From the NCBI GenBank assembly GCA_026913215.1, contig JAPTYK010000001.1:5208001-5272000 (forward strand): DNA of 64,000 bases, given 5' to 3'. Shown piece after piece: positions 56,178 through 64,000 of the stretch. This stretch comes from Streptomyces diastatochromogenes. GTDB taxonomy: Bacteria; Actinomycetota; Actinomycetes; Streptomycetales; Streptomycetaceae. Each line of letters begins with the position of its first letter. The first letter of the stretch is position 1. A program made the position numbers and the translations under genes. The notes beneath the pieces are model-generated. The model was given only the letters and a program-made list of their open reading frames with translations, ran no database searches and was not told the origin of the DNA.

Positions 56178-58025
56178 CTAGCTCAGGCCGGTGTTGATGG
56201 CGCCGACCAGCTCGCCGTTGCTGGTGTCACCGCTGAACTCCCAGAAGAACGCTCCGCCGAGGCCCTGGTTCTTGGCCCAGCTCATCTTCGAGTTCACGGT
56301 GGCGGGGGTGTCGTAGCTCCACCAGTTGGTGCCGCAGTAGGCGTACGCGGTGCCCGCGACGGTGCCGGTGGCCGGGCAGGAGTTCTTGAGGACCTTGTAG
56401 TCCTCGATGCCCTGCTCGTACGTGCCCTGCGCGGGGCCGGTCGCCGTGCCGCCGGGGGCGGCCTGGGTGACGCCGGTCCAGCCGCGGCCGTAGAAGCCGA
56501 TGCCGAGCAGCAGCTTGTTGGCGGGGACGCCCTTGGCCTTGTACTTGGCGATGGCCTCGGCCGAGTTGAAGCCCTGCTGCGGGATGCCGGTGTAGGCGGT
56601 GAGCGGGGAGTGCGGGGCCGTCGGTCCCTTGGCCTCCCAGGCGCCGAAGAAGTCGTACGTCATGACGTTGAACCAGTTCATGTACGGCGCTGCGCCCGCG
56701 TAGTCGGTGGCGTCGATCTTGCCGTTGGTGGAGGCGTCGGCCGTGACGGCGGCGGTGACCAGGGCGTTCGCGCCGAACTTGGCGCGCATGGCCTGCATCA
56801 TGTTCTTGAAGGCGGCCGCGCCGCTGGTGTCGCAGGACAGACCGCAGGCGTTGGGGTACTCCCAGTCCAGGTCGATGCCGTCGAAGACGTCGGCCCAGCG
56901 CGGGTCCTCGACCAGGTCGTAGCAGGACTGGGCGAAGGCGGTCGGGTTCTGCACGGCCTGGCCGAAGCCGCCGGACCAGGTCCAGCCGCCGAAGGACCAG
57001 ATGACCTTGATGTTCGGGTAGAGCTTCTTCAGCTTGCGCAGCTGGTTGAAGTTGCCGCGCAGCGGCTGGTCCCAGGTGTCGGCGACGCCGTCGACGGACT
57101 GGTCGGCGGTGTAGGCCTTGTCGTAGTCGGCGTAGGAGTCGCCGATGGTGCACTTGCCGCCGGTGACGTTGCCGAAGGCGTAGTTGATGTGGGTGATCTT
57201 GGACGCGGAGCCCGAGGTCACGATGTTCTTCACGTGGTAGTTGCGGCCGTAGACGCCCCAGTTGGTGAAGTAGCCCATCTTCACGGCGTTCGGGAGGGGC
57301 TGGCCGCCGCCCCCGCCGGTGGTGTGGACGGTGACCGGGCCGGCGGCGGGGCCGGTCTGGTCGATGGTGTCGCGGGCGACGACGGTGTACGCGTAGTCGG
57401 TGCCGGCGGTGAGGCCGCTGTCGGTGAAGGTGAGGCCGGTGGTGGTGGTCACCTTGGTGCCGTCGCGCAGGACGTCGTAGTTCTTGACGCCCTTGTCGTC
57501 GGTGGCCGCGGTCCAGGTGAGCTTGGCCGAGGTGTCGGTGATGTTCGAGGCGACCGGGGTGCCGGGGGCCGAGGGCGGGTTGTCGCCCGGCACGGTGGTG
57601 CCGTCGCAGGGAGCGCCGTTGATCTTACAGCCGGTGGGCGCGCCGGATCCCGCGCCGTTGTAGCCGAAGGAGACGGAGGCGCCGGGGGCGAGGGTGCCGT
57701 TCCAGCCGACGTTCTTGGCGGTCCAGTGGGTGCCGGAGCTGGTGACGGTGGCGTCCCAGGCGGAGGTGACGGAGGTGCCGGAGGGGTAGTCCCACTCGAC
57801 GGTCCAGGAGCTGATGGTGGTGGTGCCGGTGTTCTTGATGGTCCAGTTGGCGCCGAAGCCGGTGCCCCAGTCGGAGGACTTGGTGTAGGTCGCGGTGGCC
57901 GAGGTGGCGGCCTCGGCGGGGGAGGCGAGGCCGACCAGGGCGGCCAGGGGCAGGATCAGGGCGGTCAGTCCGGCGGCGGTCCGCTTTCTGAACCCTGCTC
58001 TGCGCGTCGGTGCTTGAGTGCTCAA
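56178..58025 (-). CDS. Secreted GH18 chitinase with CBM2 and FnIII domains
   Basis: The enzyme hydrolyses chitin outside the cell. Order of parts: signal peptide (LTALILPLAALVGLASPAEA), a CBM2-type binding domain (ATYTKSSDWGTGFGANWTIK to about residue 140), a fibronectin III domain (PPSAPGTPVASNITDTSAKL), a glycine linker, and the GH18 barrel with the catalytic DGIDLDWEYP (DxxDxDxE) and MTYDFFGAWE. The TTG at 58025 follows GAGGAG at seven bases. 615 residues, intact. It resembles the ChiC-type chitinases of Streptomyces and acts together with LPMOs such as the one at 2551-3433. Confidence 0.96.
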   Translation of the reverse strand: MSTQAPTRRAGFRKRTAAGLTALILPLAALVGLASPAEAATSATATYTKSSDWGTGFGANWTIKNTGTTTISSWTVEWDYPSGTSVTSAWDATVTSSGTHWTAKNVGWNGTLAPGASVSFGYNGAGSGAPTGCKINGAPCDGTTVPGDNPPSAPGTPVASNITDTSAKLTWTAATDDKGVKNYDVLRDGTKVTTTTGLTFTDSGLTAGTDYAYTVVARDTIDQTGPAAGPVTVHTTGGGGGQPLPNAVKMGYFTNWGVYGRNYHVKNIVTSGSASKITHINYAFGNVTGGKCTIGDSYADYDKAYTADQSVDGVADTWDQPLRGNFNQLRKLKKLYPNIKVIWSFGGWTWSGGFGQAVQNPTAFAQSCYDLVEDPRWADVFDGIDLDWEYPNACGLSCDTSGAAAFKNMMQAMRAKFGANALVTAAVTADASTNGKIDATDYAGAAPYMNWFNVMTYDFFGAWEAKGPTAPHSPLTAYTGIPQQGFNSAEAIAKYKAKGVPANKLLLGIGFYGRGWTGVTQAAPGGTATGPAQGTYEQGIEDYKVLKNSCPATGTVAGTAYAYCGTNWWSYDTPATVNSKMSWAKNQGLGGAFFWEFSGDTSNGELVGAINTGLS

Positions 58026-58089
58026 CGGTGCTCCTCAAGTTGCGGACGGACAAGGTGGGGGTGGTCCGTGGAGATGCGCGCGCCCCGCG

Positions 58090-58131
58090 AGCGTAGAAAG
58101 GTCTGTACCAACCGTCAAGAGGTCCAGACCA
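58090..58131 (-). promoter_or_regulatory. Chitinase promoter with direct repeats and dre-like site
   Basis: On the minus strand TTGACG (58113-58118) and TACGCT (58090-58095) are 17 bases apart, a very good vegetative promoter. The 12-bp direct repeats TGGTCTGGACCT (58120-58131) and TGGTACAGACCT (58099-58110) flank the -35 box, as in known Streptomyces chitinase promoters; the first also matches the DasR dre core. Confidence 0.82.
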
Positions 58132-58148
58132 TCGTCGGCAAAGTTCTT

Positions 58149-58787
58149 CTAAACCCCCAACTCCTGCGCGAGAACCGCCGCTTGGACCCGGCTCCGCAGC
58201 TCCAGCTTCCCCAGCACCTTGCTCACGTGCGTCTTCGCCGTCGCCTCCGCCATGTCCAGACGCACCGCGATCTCCGCGTTCGACAGACCCAGACCGAGCG
58301 CCGACAGCACCTCCCGCTCCCGGGGCGTCAGCACCTCCAGGACGGCGGGATCCGCCACCGGACGGCTCGGGGCCGCGAACTCCGCGATCAGCCGCCGCGT
58401 CACCGCCGGGGCGATCAGACCCTCGCCGCGCCCCACCGTCCGCACCGCCGTGATCAGGTCCTTCGCGTCCGCGTCCTTCAGCAGGAAACCGGAGGCCCCG
58501 GCCCGCAGCGCCCCGAAGACGTACTCGTCCAGGTCGAAGGTGGTCAGGACGAGGACGTCGGCGAGCTTCTCCGCGACGACGATCCCGGTCGCCGTCACCC
58601 CGTCCATCCGGGGCATCTGCACATCCATCAGGACCAGGTCCGGGCGCAGTTCGCGCGCCAGCTTTACCGCCCGCTCGCCGTCCGCGGCCTCGCCGACCAC
58701 CTCGATGTCCGGCGCACTGCCCAGGATCAGCACGAGCCCCGCCCGTACCGCCGACTGGTCCTCGGCCACGACCACCCGGATCGTCAT
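58149..58787 (-). CDS. NarL/LuxR-type response regulator
   Basis: The receiver has the acidic pair in VVVAEDQSAVRAG, the phospho-acceptor in DLVLMDVQMPRMDG and lysine in FLLKDAD. The LuxR helix-turn-helix is LTPREREVLSALGLGLSNAE. 212 residues. The start overlaps the upstream kinase stop by four bases (ATGA), so the pair is one operon. The gene adjoins the chitinase promoter, but its targets are not evident. Confidence 0.94.
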   Translation of the reverse strand: MTIRVVVAEDQSAVRAGLVLILGSAPDIEVVGEAADGERAVKLARELRPDLVLMDVQMPRMDGVTATGIVVAEKLADVLVLTTFDLDEYVFGALRAGASGFLLKDADAKDLITAVRTVGRGEGLIAPAVTRRLIAEFAAPSRPVADPAVLEVLTPREREVLSALGLGLSNAEIAVRLDMAEATAKTHVSKVLGKLELRSRVQAAVLAQELGV

Positions 58788-59993
58788 GCGTTTCCCGCCT
58801 TCTCGTCCGCGGGCAGCACCGCCCGCACCTGCCAGACCGCGCCCGAGGCCGCCGCCCGGAACTCCCCGCCGAGCAGCTCCGTCCGCTCCCGCATCCCCAC
58901 CAGACCCGATCCCGTCCCGGGCGCCGACGGCCCGGGGCGCTTGCCGTACGGCGAGTCGACGGCCACGGTCAGGACCCCGTCGCCGAGGCCGATCCGTACG
59001 GTGACCGTACCGGGGGACGCGTGCTTGACCGCGTTCGTCAGCGACTCCTGCACGATCCGGTACGCCGCCAGCTCCACGGGCGCCGGCAGGGCGGGCCCGC
59101 CGGTGGGCCGGGAGTCCTGGAGGACGAACTCCAGGCCGCCGGACGAGCCGTTCGCACGGGCCCGGTCGAGCAGGAGTCCAGGCCGTCGAGGCTCGGCACC
59201 GCCCCCGGCTCGGCGTCCCCGCCGCTGTCCCGCAGCAGCCCGATCAGCCGCCGCATCTCGGCGAGGCCCGCCACGCTGTTCTCCCGGATCACCGTCAGCG
59301 CCTGCCGGGTGGTGGCCGGTTCGTCGAGGAGAGCGCGGCCGTGGAGTGGATCGCGATCGCCGAGAGGTGGTTCGCCACCACGTCGTGCAGCTCGCGCGCC
59401 ATCCGCGCCCGCTCGGCCACGACCGCCTGCGCCCGGTCCATCTCGGCGAGCAGCGCCGTCTGTTCGGCCCGCAGCCGGGCGGCGTCGGCCGCCTCGCGGT
59501 GGTTGCGGACGATCGCGCCGGTGATCGCGGGGAGGAAGGAGATCATGCCGGTGATGACGCCGACGAGCAGCGCGTACGCGTTCCCCCACCAGACCAGGAA
59601 GCCGATCGTCACCCCGATCGTGACGAGCCCGGTGCTGTAGGGGACGCGGCGGGCGTGGGCGGCCGGCCCGTACACGACAGCCGCGTAGACGACGTCCGTG
59701 AACATCAGGACGGTGGCCAGGCTCCCGTACGTGAACTGGTCCGCGACGATCGCGAGCGTGCCGACGGTCAGCGCGGCCCTCGGCGTCGTCCGGCGCACCG
59801 CCTCGCAGCCGGACATCACCACGAGCGGCACCAGGGTCGCCCAGCGCTCGGTGAACAGCCGGTCCACCTGGGTGTGCAGCCCGAACCACCACAGGACCAG
59901 GCCGCCGGCGAGTCCTGTGGCGGCGATGAGCAGGTCGAGGCGGTGCGGGCGGGGGAGTGCCGGGCGGGGGAGCGTCACGTACTCATCCAACAT
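58784..59993 (-). CDS. Sensor histidine kinase, HisKA_3 type (frameshifted)
   Basis: Several N-terminal membrane helices (LLIAATGLAGGLVLWWFGLH, GLVTIGVTIGFLVWWGNAYA) precede the phospho-acceptor motif MARELHDVVANHLSAIAIHS and a HATPase domain (YRIVQESLTNAVKHA, GTGSGLVGMRERTELLGG). Two missing bases, near 59332 and 59178, break the frame; corrected length is 403 residues. The ATG at 59993 gives MLDEYVTLPRPALP. It is the partner of the following response regulator. Confidence 0.92.
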
Positions 59994-60129
59994 GCCGCAC
60001 CGGGCCGTGGCCTCCTCGTCCGGGCCGATCCGTCCCTCCGCCGAACGATGTAGACGCACGTCGTCACTGGCGACGACGAACCGGGCCCGGTCCCACGGGA
60101 GGCTGAAGGGGCACCGAAAGGGGAACGCC

Positions 60130-60749
60130 GTGATCGTCACGCTGATCGTCGTCTGCGAGGTCGGCTTCTGGGTCCTGCTGGCCGCCGGCCTCGCCACCCG
60201 CTACCTCCTGAAGAAGCCCCGGGCGGGTATGGCGCTGCTGCTGTGCGAACCGCTCCTGGAGCTCGTCCTCCTCGTCGTCACCGCGATCGACCTCAAGAAC
60301 GGCGCGGACCCCGGCTGGGAGCACGGCCTCGCCGCGCTGTACCTCGGCTACACCGTCGGCCACGGCCACCGCACCGTGAAGTGGCTCGACGGCCACGCCG
60401 CCCACCGCCTGGGCGGCGCGCCGCCGCCCCGAAGCCCCCGAAGTACGGCCGGGCGCGCGCCCTCCACGAGGGCCGGATCTGGCTGGGCACGCTGATCGGC
60501 GGCGCCGTCGCCACCGTCCTGCTGCTCCTGGCGATCCGGTACGTCGGCGGCGACGGGAACACCGACGGCCTGCGCGACTGGATGTTCGCCGCCTGGCGGG
60601 CGGTCGGCATCCACGGACTGATCGCGCTCAGCTACTTCGTCCGGCCGAAGAAGGACCCGGCCGCCGGGTCAGCGGTCCCCGCCCGGCACCCAGAGCACGT
60701 CCCCGACCTCCTTGTTCGCGGTCCTCGCAAGGATGAAGAGCAGGTCTGA
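60130..60749 (+). CDS. Conserved membrane protein of unknown function
   Basis: Hydrophobic helices include VTLIVVCEVGFWVLLAAGLA, MALLLCEPLLELVLLVVTAI and IWLGTLIGGAVATVLLLLAI. A conserved mid part reads GYTVGHGHRTVKWLDGHAAH. One base lost near 60425 breaks the frame. The GTG at 60130 is used. The last frame ends at 60749, inside the convergent adenosyltransferase gene; a further length error may hide an earlier stop near 60665. No function recognised. Confidence 0.7.
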
Positions 60750-61241
60750 CAGCCGGTTGAGGTACGTGGCGGTCAGGGCGTTCATCGTCTCGCCGTGCAC
60801 CTCCAGGGCCGCCCAGGTGGAGCGCTCCGCCCGCCGGACCACCGTGCACGCCTGGTGCAGCAGCGCCGCACCGGGCGTGCCGCCCGGCAGGATGAAGGAG
60901 CGCAGCTTGTCGAGCCGCTCCAGGAAGCGGTCGCAGTCGGCCTCCAGCTTGTCGACGTAGCCCTGCTCGACGCGCAGCGGCGGGTACTCGGGGTCCTCCA
61001 CCACCGGCGTGCAGAGGTCGGCGCCCACGTCGAAGAGGTCGTTCTGGATGCGGGTGAGGACCTTCACCAGCTCCTCGTCCAGCTGCCCGAGGGCGATGGC
61101 CGTCCCGATGGCGGCGTTGGCCTCGTTGGCGTCGGCGTAGGCCGAGATCCGCAGATCGGTCTTGGCGGTCCGGCTCATGTCGCCGAGCGCCGTGGTGCCC
61201 TTGTCGCCGGTACGGGTGTAGATGCGCGTCAGATTGACCAT
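60669..61241 (-). CDS. Cob(I)alamin adenosyltransferase, PduO type
   Basis: The enzyme makes adenosylcobalamin from cob(I)alamin and ATP. The ATP-binding N-terminus (IYTRTGDKGTTALGDMSRTAK) and ISAYADANEANAAIGTAIAL, RIQNDLFDVGADL, and the C-terminal VVRRAERS ... NRLSDLLFILAR motifs are clear. 190 residues, intact. It lies 14 bases after the ABC permease gene on the same strand and may be co-transcribed. Confidence 0.95.
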   Translation of the reverse strand: MVNLTRIYTRTGDKGTTALGDMSRTAKTDLRISAYADANEANAAIGTAIALGQLDEELVKVLTRIQNDLFDVGADLCTPVVEDPEYPPLRVEQGYVDKLEADCDRFLERLDKLRSFILPGGTPGAALLHQACTVVRRAERSTWAALEVHGETMNALTATYLNRLSDLLFILARTANKEVGDVLWVPGGDR

Positions 61242-61254
61242 GGGTCCAGCCTAG

Positions 61255-62004
61255 TTACGCACCGGCCCTCCGGAAGGAGCGTGTGCCGACCGTCACGGCG
61301 AGCGCCGTGAGCGCGAGGGCGACCAGCACCCCGTACAGCATGGTCGGCGTCGTGTAGTGGCCGGTGTACGCCTCCCGGACCGCGTCCACCAGATAGCGGA
61401 ACGGCATGAGGTGCGAGATCACGTCGAGCCAGCCGGGGGCGAGGGCCATCGGCAGCATCAGGCCCGAGAGGAGCATCGAGGGCATCGCGAGCGTGTTGAT
61501 CGCGGGGCCGAACTCCTGCGGGGTGCGCAGCTTCAGGGCGAGCGCGTACGAGAGCGAGGCGAGGGCGGCGGAGAGCAGGGCGACGAAGCCGAAGCCGAGG
61601 AGGATCCCGGGGAGCGGCGCCCGCAGGCCCATCGGGATCGCGACCAGGACGAGCAGGACCGCCTGGAAGACGAAGAGCGCGGCGTCCCGCAGGACCCGGC
61701 CGAGCAGCAGGGCGAGCCGGCTGACCGGGGTGACCCGCATCCGGTCGAACACGCCCCAGCCCTTCTCCATGATGAGCGAGAAGCCGGCGAACGAGGCGCC
61801 GAAGAGGCCGAGCTGGAGCAGCAGGCCGGGGACCAGGATCTGCCAGGAGTCGCCCTCGCGGCCCAGCGGGAGGCCGGTGAGCAGCGGTCCGAAGAAGAAC
61901 AGGTAGAGCAGCGGCATCAGGGTGCCGAAGAAGATCTGGAACGGGGAGCGCAGGGTCTGGCGGGCGTAGCGCCCGAAGAGCAGCGCGGTGTCGCGGAACA
62001 GCAT
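61255..62004 (-). CDS. ABC-2 type transporter permease (DrrB-like)
   Basis: Six hydrophobic helices and the ABC-2 layout (QILVPGLLLQLGLFGASFAG, then NTLAMPSMLLSGLMLPMALA, and HLMPFRYLVDAVREAY) mark a drug-export type permease. The ATG at 62004 lies seven bases after GGAG; a GTG one codon upstream is possible. The gene is 10 bases after the ATPase gene. Confidence 0.92.
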   Translation of the reverse strand: MLFRDTALLFGRYARQTLRSPFQIFFGTLMPLLYLFFFGPLLTGLPLGREGDSWQILVPGLLLQLGLFGASFAGFSLIMEKGWGVFDRMRVTPVSRLALLLGRVLRDAALFVFQAVLLVLVAIPMGLRAPLPGILLGFGFVALLSAALASLSYALALKLRTPQEFGPAINTLAMPSMLLSGLMLPMALAPGWLDVISHLMPFRYLVDAVREAYTGHYTTPTMLYGVLVALALTALAVTVGTRSFRRAGA

Positions 62005-62014
62005 CACGGGTCTC

Positions 62015-62787
<773 letters not shown>

Positions 62788-62809
62788 GGCGACTACAAAA
62801 ACAGAGTCA

Positions 62810-62840
62810 CTGAAATTTTGCAATGCCTCCAAAATTTCAG
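62810..62840. promoter_or_regulatory. Operator-like palindrome between ABC and TetR genes
   Basis: CTGAAATTTT and AAAATTTCAG form perfect 10-bp arms with an 11-base spacer in an A/T-rich divergent promoter. TAGGAT at 62847-62852 would be a -10 box seven bases before the TetR ATG, with no RBS, so that transcript may be leaderless. The palindrome is the likely TetR binding site. Confidence 0.75.
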
Positions 62841-62858
62841 GGCGCCTAGGATGGCGGC

Positions 62859-63497
62859 ATGGCTGAAGGGCTCAGGGAGCGCAAGAAGCGCCAGACGAAA
62901 CAGCGGATCTCGGACATCGCGACCGGGCTCTTCCTGGAGCGCGGCTTCCAGGCCGTGACGGTGGCGGAGATCGCGGAGGCCGCCGACGTCTCCGTCAACA
63001 CCGTCTACAACTACTTCCCGGCCAAGGAGGACCTCTTCCTCGACCGGATGGAGGGCATCACCCACCGCCTCGCCCGGATGATCCGCGGCCGCGACGCGGG
63101 GGAGTCGGCCGCCGAGGCCGTGCTCCGCGAGATCCGCGGCCACGTCACCGCCGTCTCGCCCGCGTACGGACTGATGGACGGCTACGCCGACTTCATGCGG
63201 GTGATCGACGAGGCCCCCACCCTCCAGGCCCGGCTGATGGTCCTCCAGCAGGAGGTCCGCCGGACCACCGTCGCCGCCCTGCGCGAGGAGGCCGGTGCCG
63301 GGCCCGACGACCCGATGCCGCTGCTCGTCGGCGGCCAGATCGCCTGGATCCAGGGCACCCTCGTCGAGTTCGTCTCCGAGCGGATGACCGCGGGCGGCCG
63401 GGCGGGCGAGGTCTCCCGCGAGGCCCTCGCCCTCCTCGACGAGATCGAGGAGCTGCTGAGCGAGGAGGTCCTGACGTACGCGGTGCGCGAGGGCTGA
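62859..63497 (+). CDS. TetR-family regulator of the ABC exporter
   Basis: The DNA-binding domain is clear: RISDIATGLFLERGFQAVTV, then AEIAEAADVSVNTVYNYFPA and KEDLFLDRM. The rest is the helical ligand domain. 212 residues, intact. It is divergent from the ABC ATPase gene, with a palindrome in the shared promoter, which suggests autoregulation and repression of the exporter. Confidence 0.92.
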   Translation: MAEGLRERKKRQTKQRISDIATGLFLERGFQAVTVAEIAEAADVSVNTVYNYFPAKEDLFLDRMEGITHRLARMIRGRDAGESAAEAVLREIRGHVTAVSPAYGLMDGYADFMRVIDEAPTLQARLMVLQQEVRRTTVAALREEAGAGPDDPMPLLVGGQIAWIQGTLVEFVSERMTAGGRAGEVSREALALLDEIEELLSEEVLTYAVREG

Positions 63498-63546
63498 GGG
63501 GTGTCGTGAGTGTGACGTCCGTCAAAGAGGGCGTGACGCGCGTTAC

Positions 63547-63578
63547 TTAGCGGTCACATGGGGCCCCGCGACCGCTAA
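63547..63578. promoter_or_regulatory. Inverted repeat upstream of the 3-hydroxybutyryl-CoA dehydrogenase
   Basis: TTAGCGGTC and GACCGCTAA are perfect 9-bp arms with a 14-base spacer, 49 bases before the GTG start. It could be an operator or the TetR gene terminator. Confidence 0.5.
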
Positions 63579-63626
63579 TCTCCGCCGGAGAGCCAGAAGT
63601 GAACAGGCGTAGAGGGGTGGAAGATC

Positions 63627-64000
63627 GTGGCCAGGAAGCTCGCCGTCATCGGGGCCGGACTCATGGGTTCCGGCATCGCACAGGTCTCGGCACAGGCGGG
63701 CTGGGAGGTCGTCCTGCGTGACGTCACCGACGCCGCCCTGACCCGCGGCACCGACGGCATCAAGGCGTCGTACGACAAGTTCGTCGCCAAGGGCAAGCTC
63801 GCCGCCGAGGACGCCGAGGCCGCGCTCGGCCGGATCACCGCCACCACCGAGCTCGACGCCGTCGCCGACGCGGACGTCGTCGTCGAGGCCGTCTTCGAGA
63901 ACCTCGACGTCAAGCACGAGATCTTCCGCTCGCTCGACAAGATCGCCAAGGACGGCGCCGTCCTCGCCTCCAACACCTCCGCGATCCCGATCACCAAGAT
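63627..64000 (+). CDS. 3-hydroxybutyryl-CoA dehydrogenase, 3'-truncated by the window edge
   Basis: The enzyme oxidises or forms 3-hydroxyacyl-CoA with NAD(P). The N-terminal Rossmann motif is LAVIGAGLMGSGIAQVSAQA, then VVVEAVFENLDVKHEIF and VLASNTSAIPIT with the catalytic-region serine. The GTG at 63627 follows GGGGTGGAAG. About 124 residues are inside the window; the C-terminal helical domain lies beyond it. It is the stand-alone PaaH/FadB2 type judging by the start. No frame error is seen. Confidence 0.93.
   Translation, partial: MARKLAVIGAGLMGSGIAQVSAQAGWEVVLRDVTDAALTRGTDGIKASYDKFVAKGKLAAEDAEAALGRITATTELDAVADADVVVEAVFENLDVKHEIFRSLDKIAKDGAVLASNTSAIPITK

Overview
The window is high-GC actinobacterial DNA and almost certainly comes from a Streptomyces chromosome. 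The evidence is the strong G/C bias at third codon positions, frequent GTG and TTG starts, conservon-type signalling genes, Streptomyces-style secreted chitinolytic enzymes, and a gene order (lon ... lysA-hom-thrC-thrB-rho ... rpmE-prfA-prmC-tsaC ... glyA-wecA-atpIBEFHAGDC ... GH18 chitinase ... cobalamin adenosyltransferase ... hydroxybutyryl-CoA dehydrogenase) that I know from core Streptomyces chromosomes. It is core chromosome, not a mobile island: I see no transposase, integrase, phage gene or CRISPR array.

Layout. 1-6 kb: 3' part of lon, a DUF4240 protein, a secreted LPMO and a secreted GH25 muramidase, a MarR regulator and a PP2C-like protein. 6.4-12.2 kb: a conservon (sensor kinase CvnA, roadblock protein CvnB, DUF742 protein CvnC, GTPase CvnD) followed by a styrene-monooxygenase-like flavoprotein. 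12.4-18 kb: DUF6584 protein, MFS transporter, NlpC/P60 lipoprotein, a small conserved protein, and a TetR regulator divergent from a ferritin-like di-iron protein. 18-26.2 kb (minus strand): class B PBP, SEDS protein, sensor kinase, lipoprotein, HEAT-repeat protein. 27-30 kb: secreted M4 protease, a conserved hypothetical gene, tRNA-Arg(CCG). 30-37 kb: lone receiver protein, NrtL, then lysA, hom, thrC and thrB for lysine and threonine synthesis. 37.6-47.4 kb: rho, an LCP protein, rpmE, prfA, prmC, tsaC, a PTP-like protein, SHMT and a WecA-like transferase. 47.6-55.5 kb: the complete F1Fo ATP synthase operon behind a probable Rex operator. 55.6-64 kb: DUF2550 protein, GH18 chitinase with a chitin-type promoter, a NarL-type two-component system, cobalamin adenosyltransferase, a drug-type ABC exporter with its TetR regulator, and the start of a 3-hydroxybutyryl-CoA dehydrogenase.

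Two things dominate the reading. First, about 26 of some 58 protein genes are broken by single-base length errors, nearly always one missing G or C in a G/C-rich run, including in essential genes (hom, rho, the WecA-like gene). Gene lengths usually return to a multiple of three when one base is restored per break, so I treat these as sequence errors and annotate whole genes across them. The atp operon, lysA, thrC, prfA and the chitinase are intact. Second, the window has an unusual number of short tandem repeats (7, 12, 18, 22, 30 and 36 bp units) between genes and inside disordered parts of otherwise conserved proteins. I did not find a clearly new defence or biosynthetic system; the best candidates for novelty are these repeats, the conservon-flavoprotein unit, and the tyrosine-phosphatase-like protein that lacks its nucleophile.
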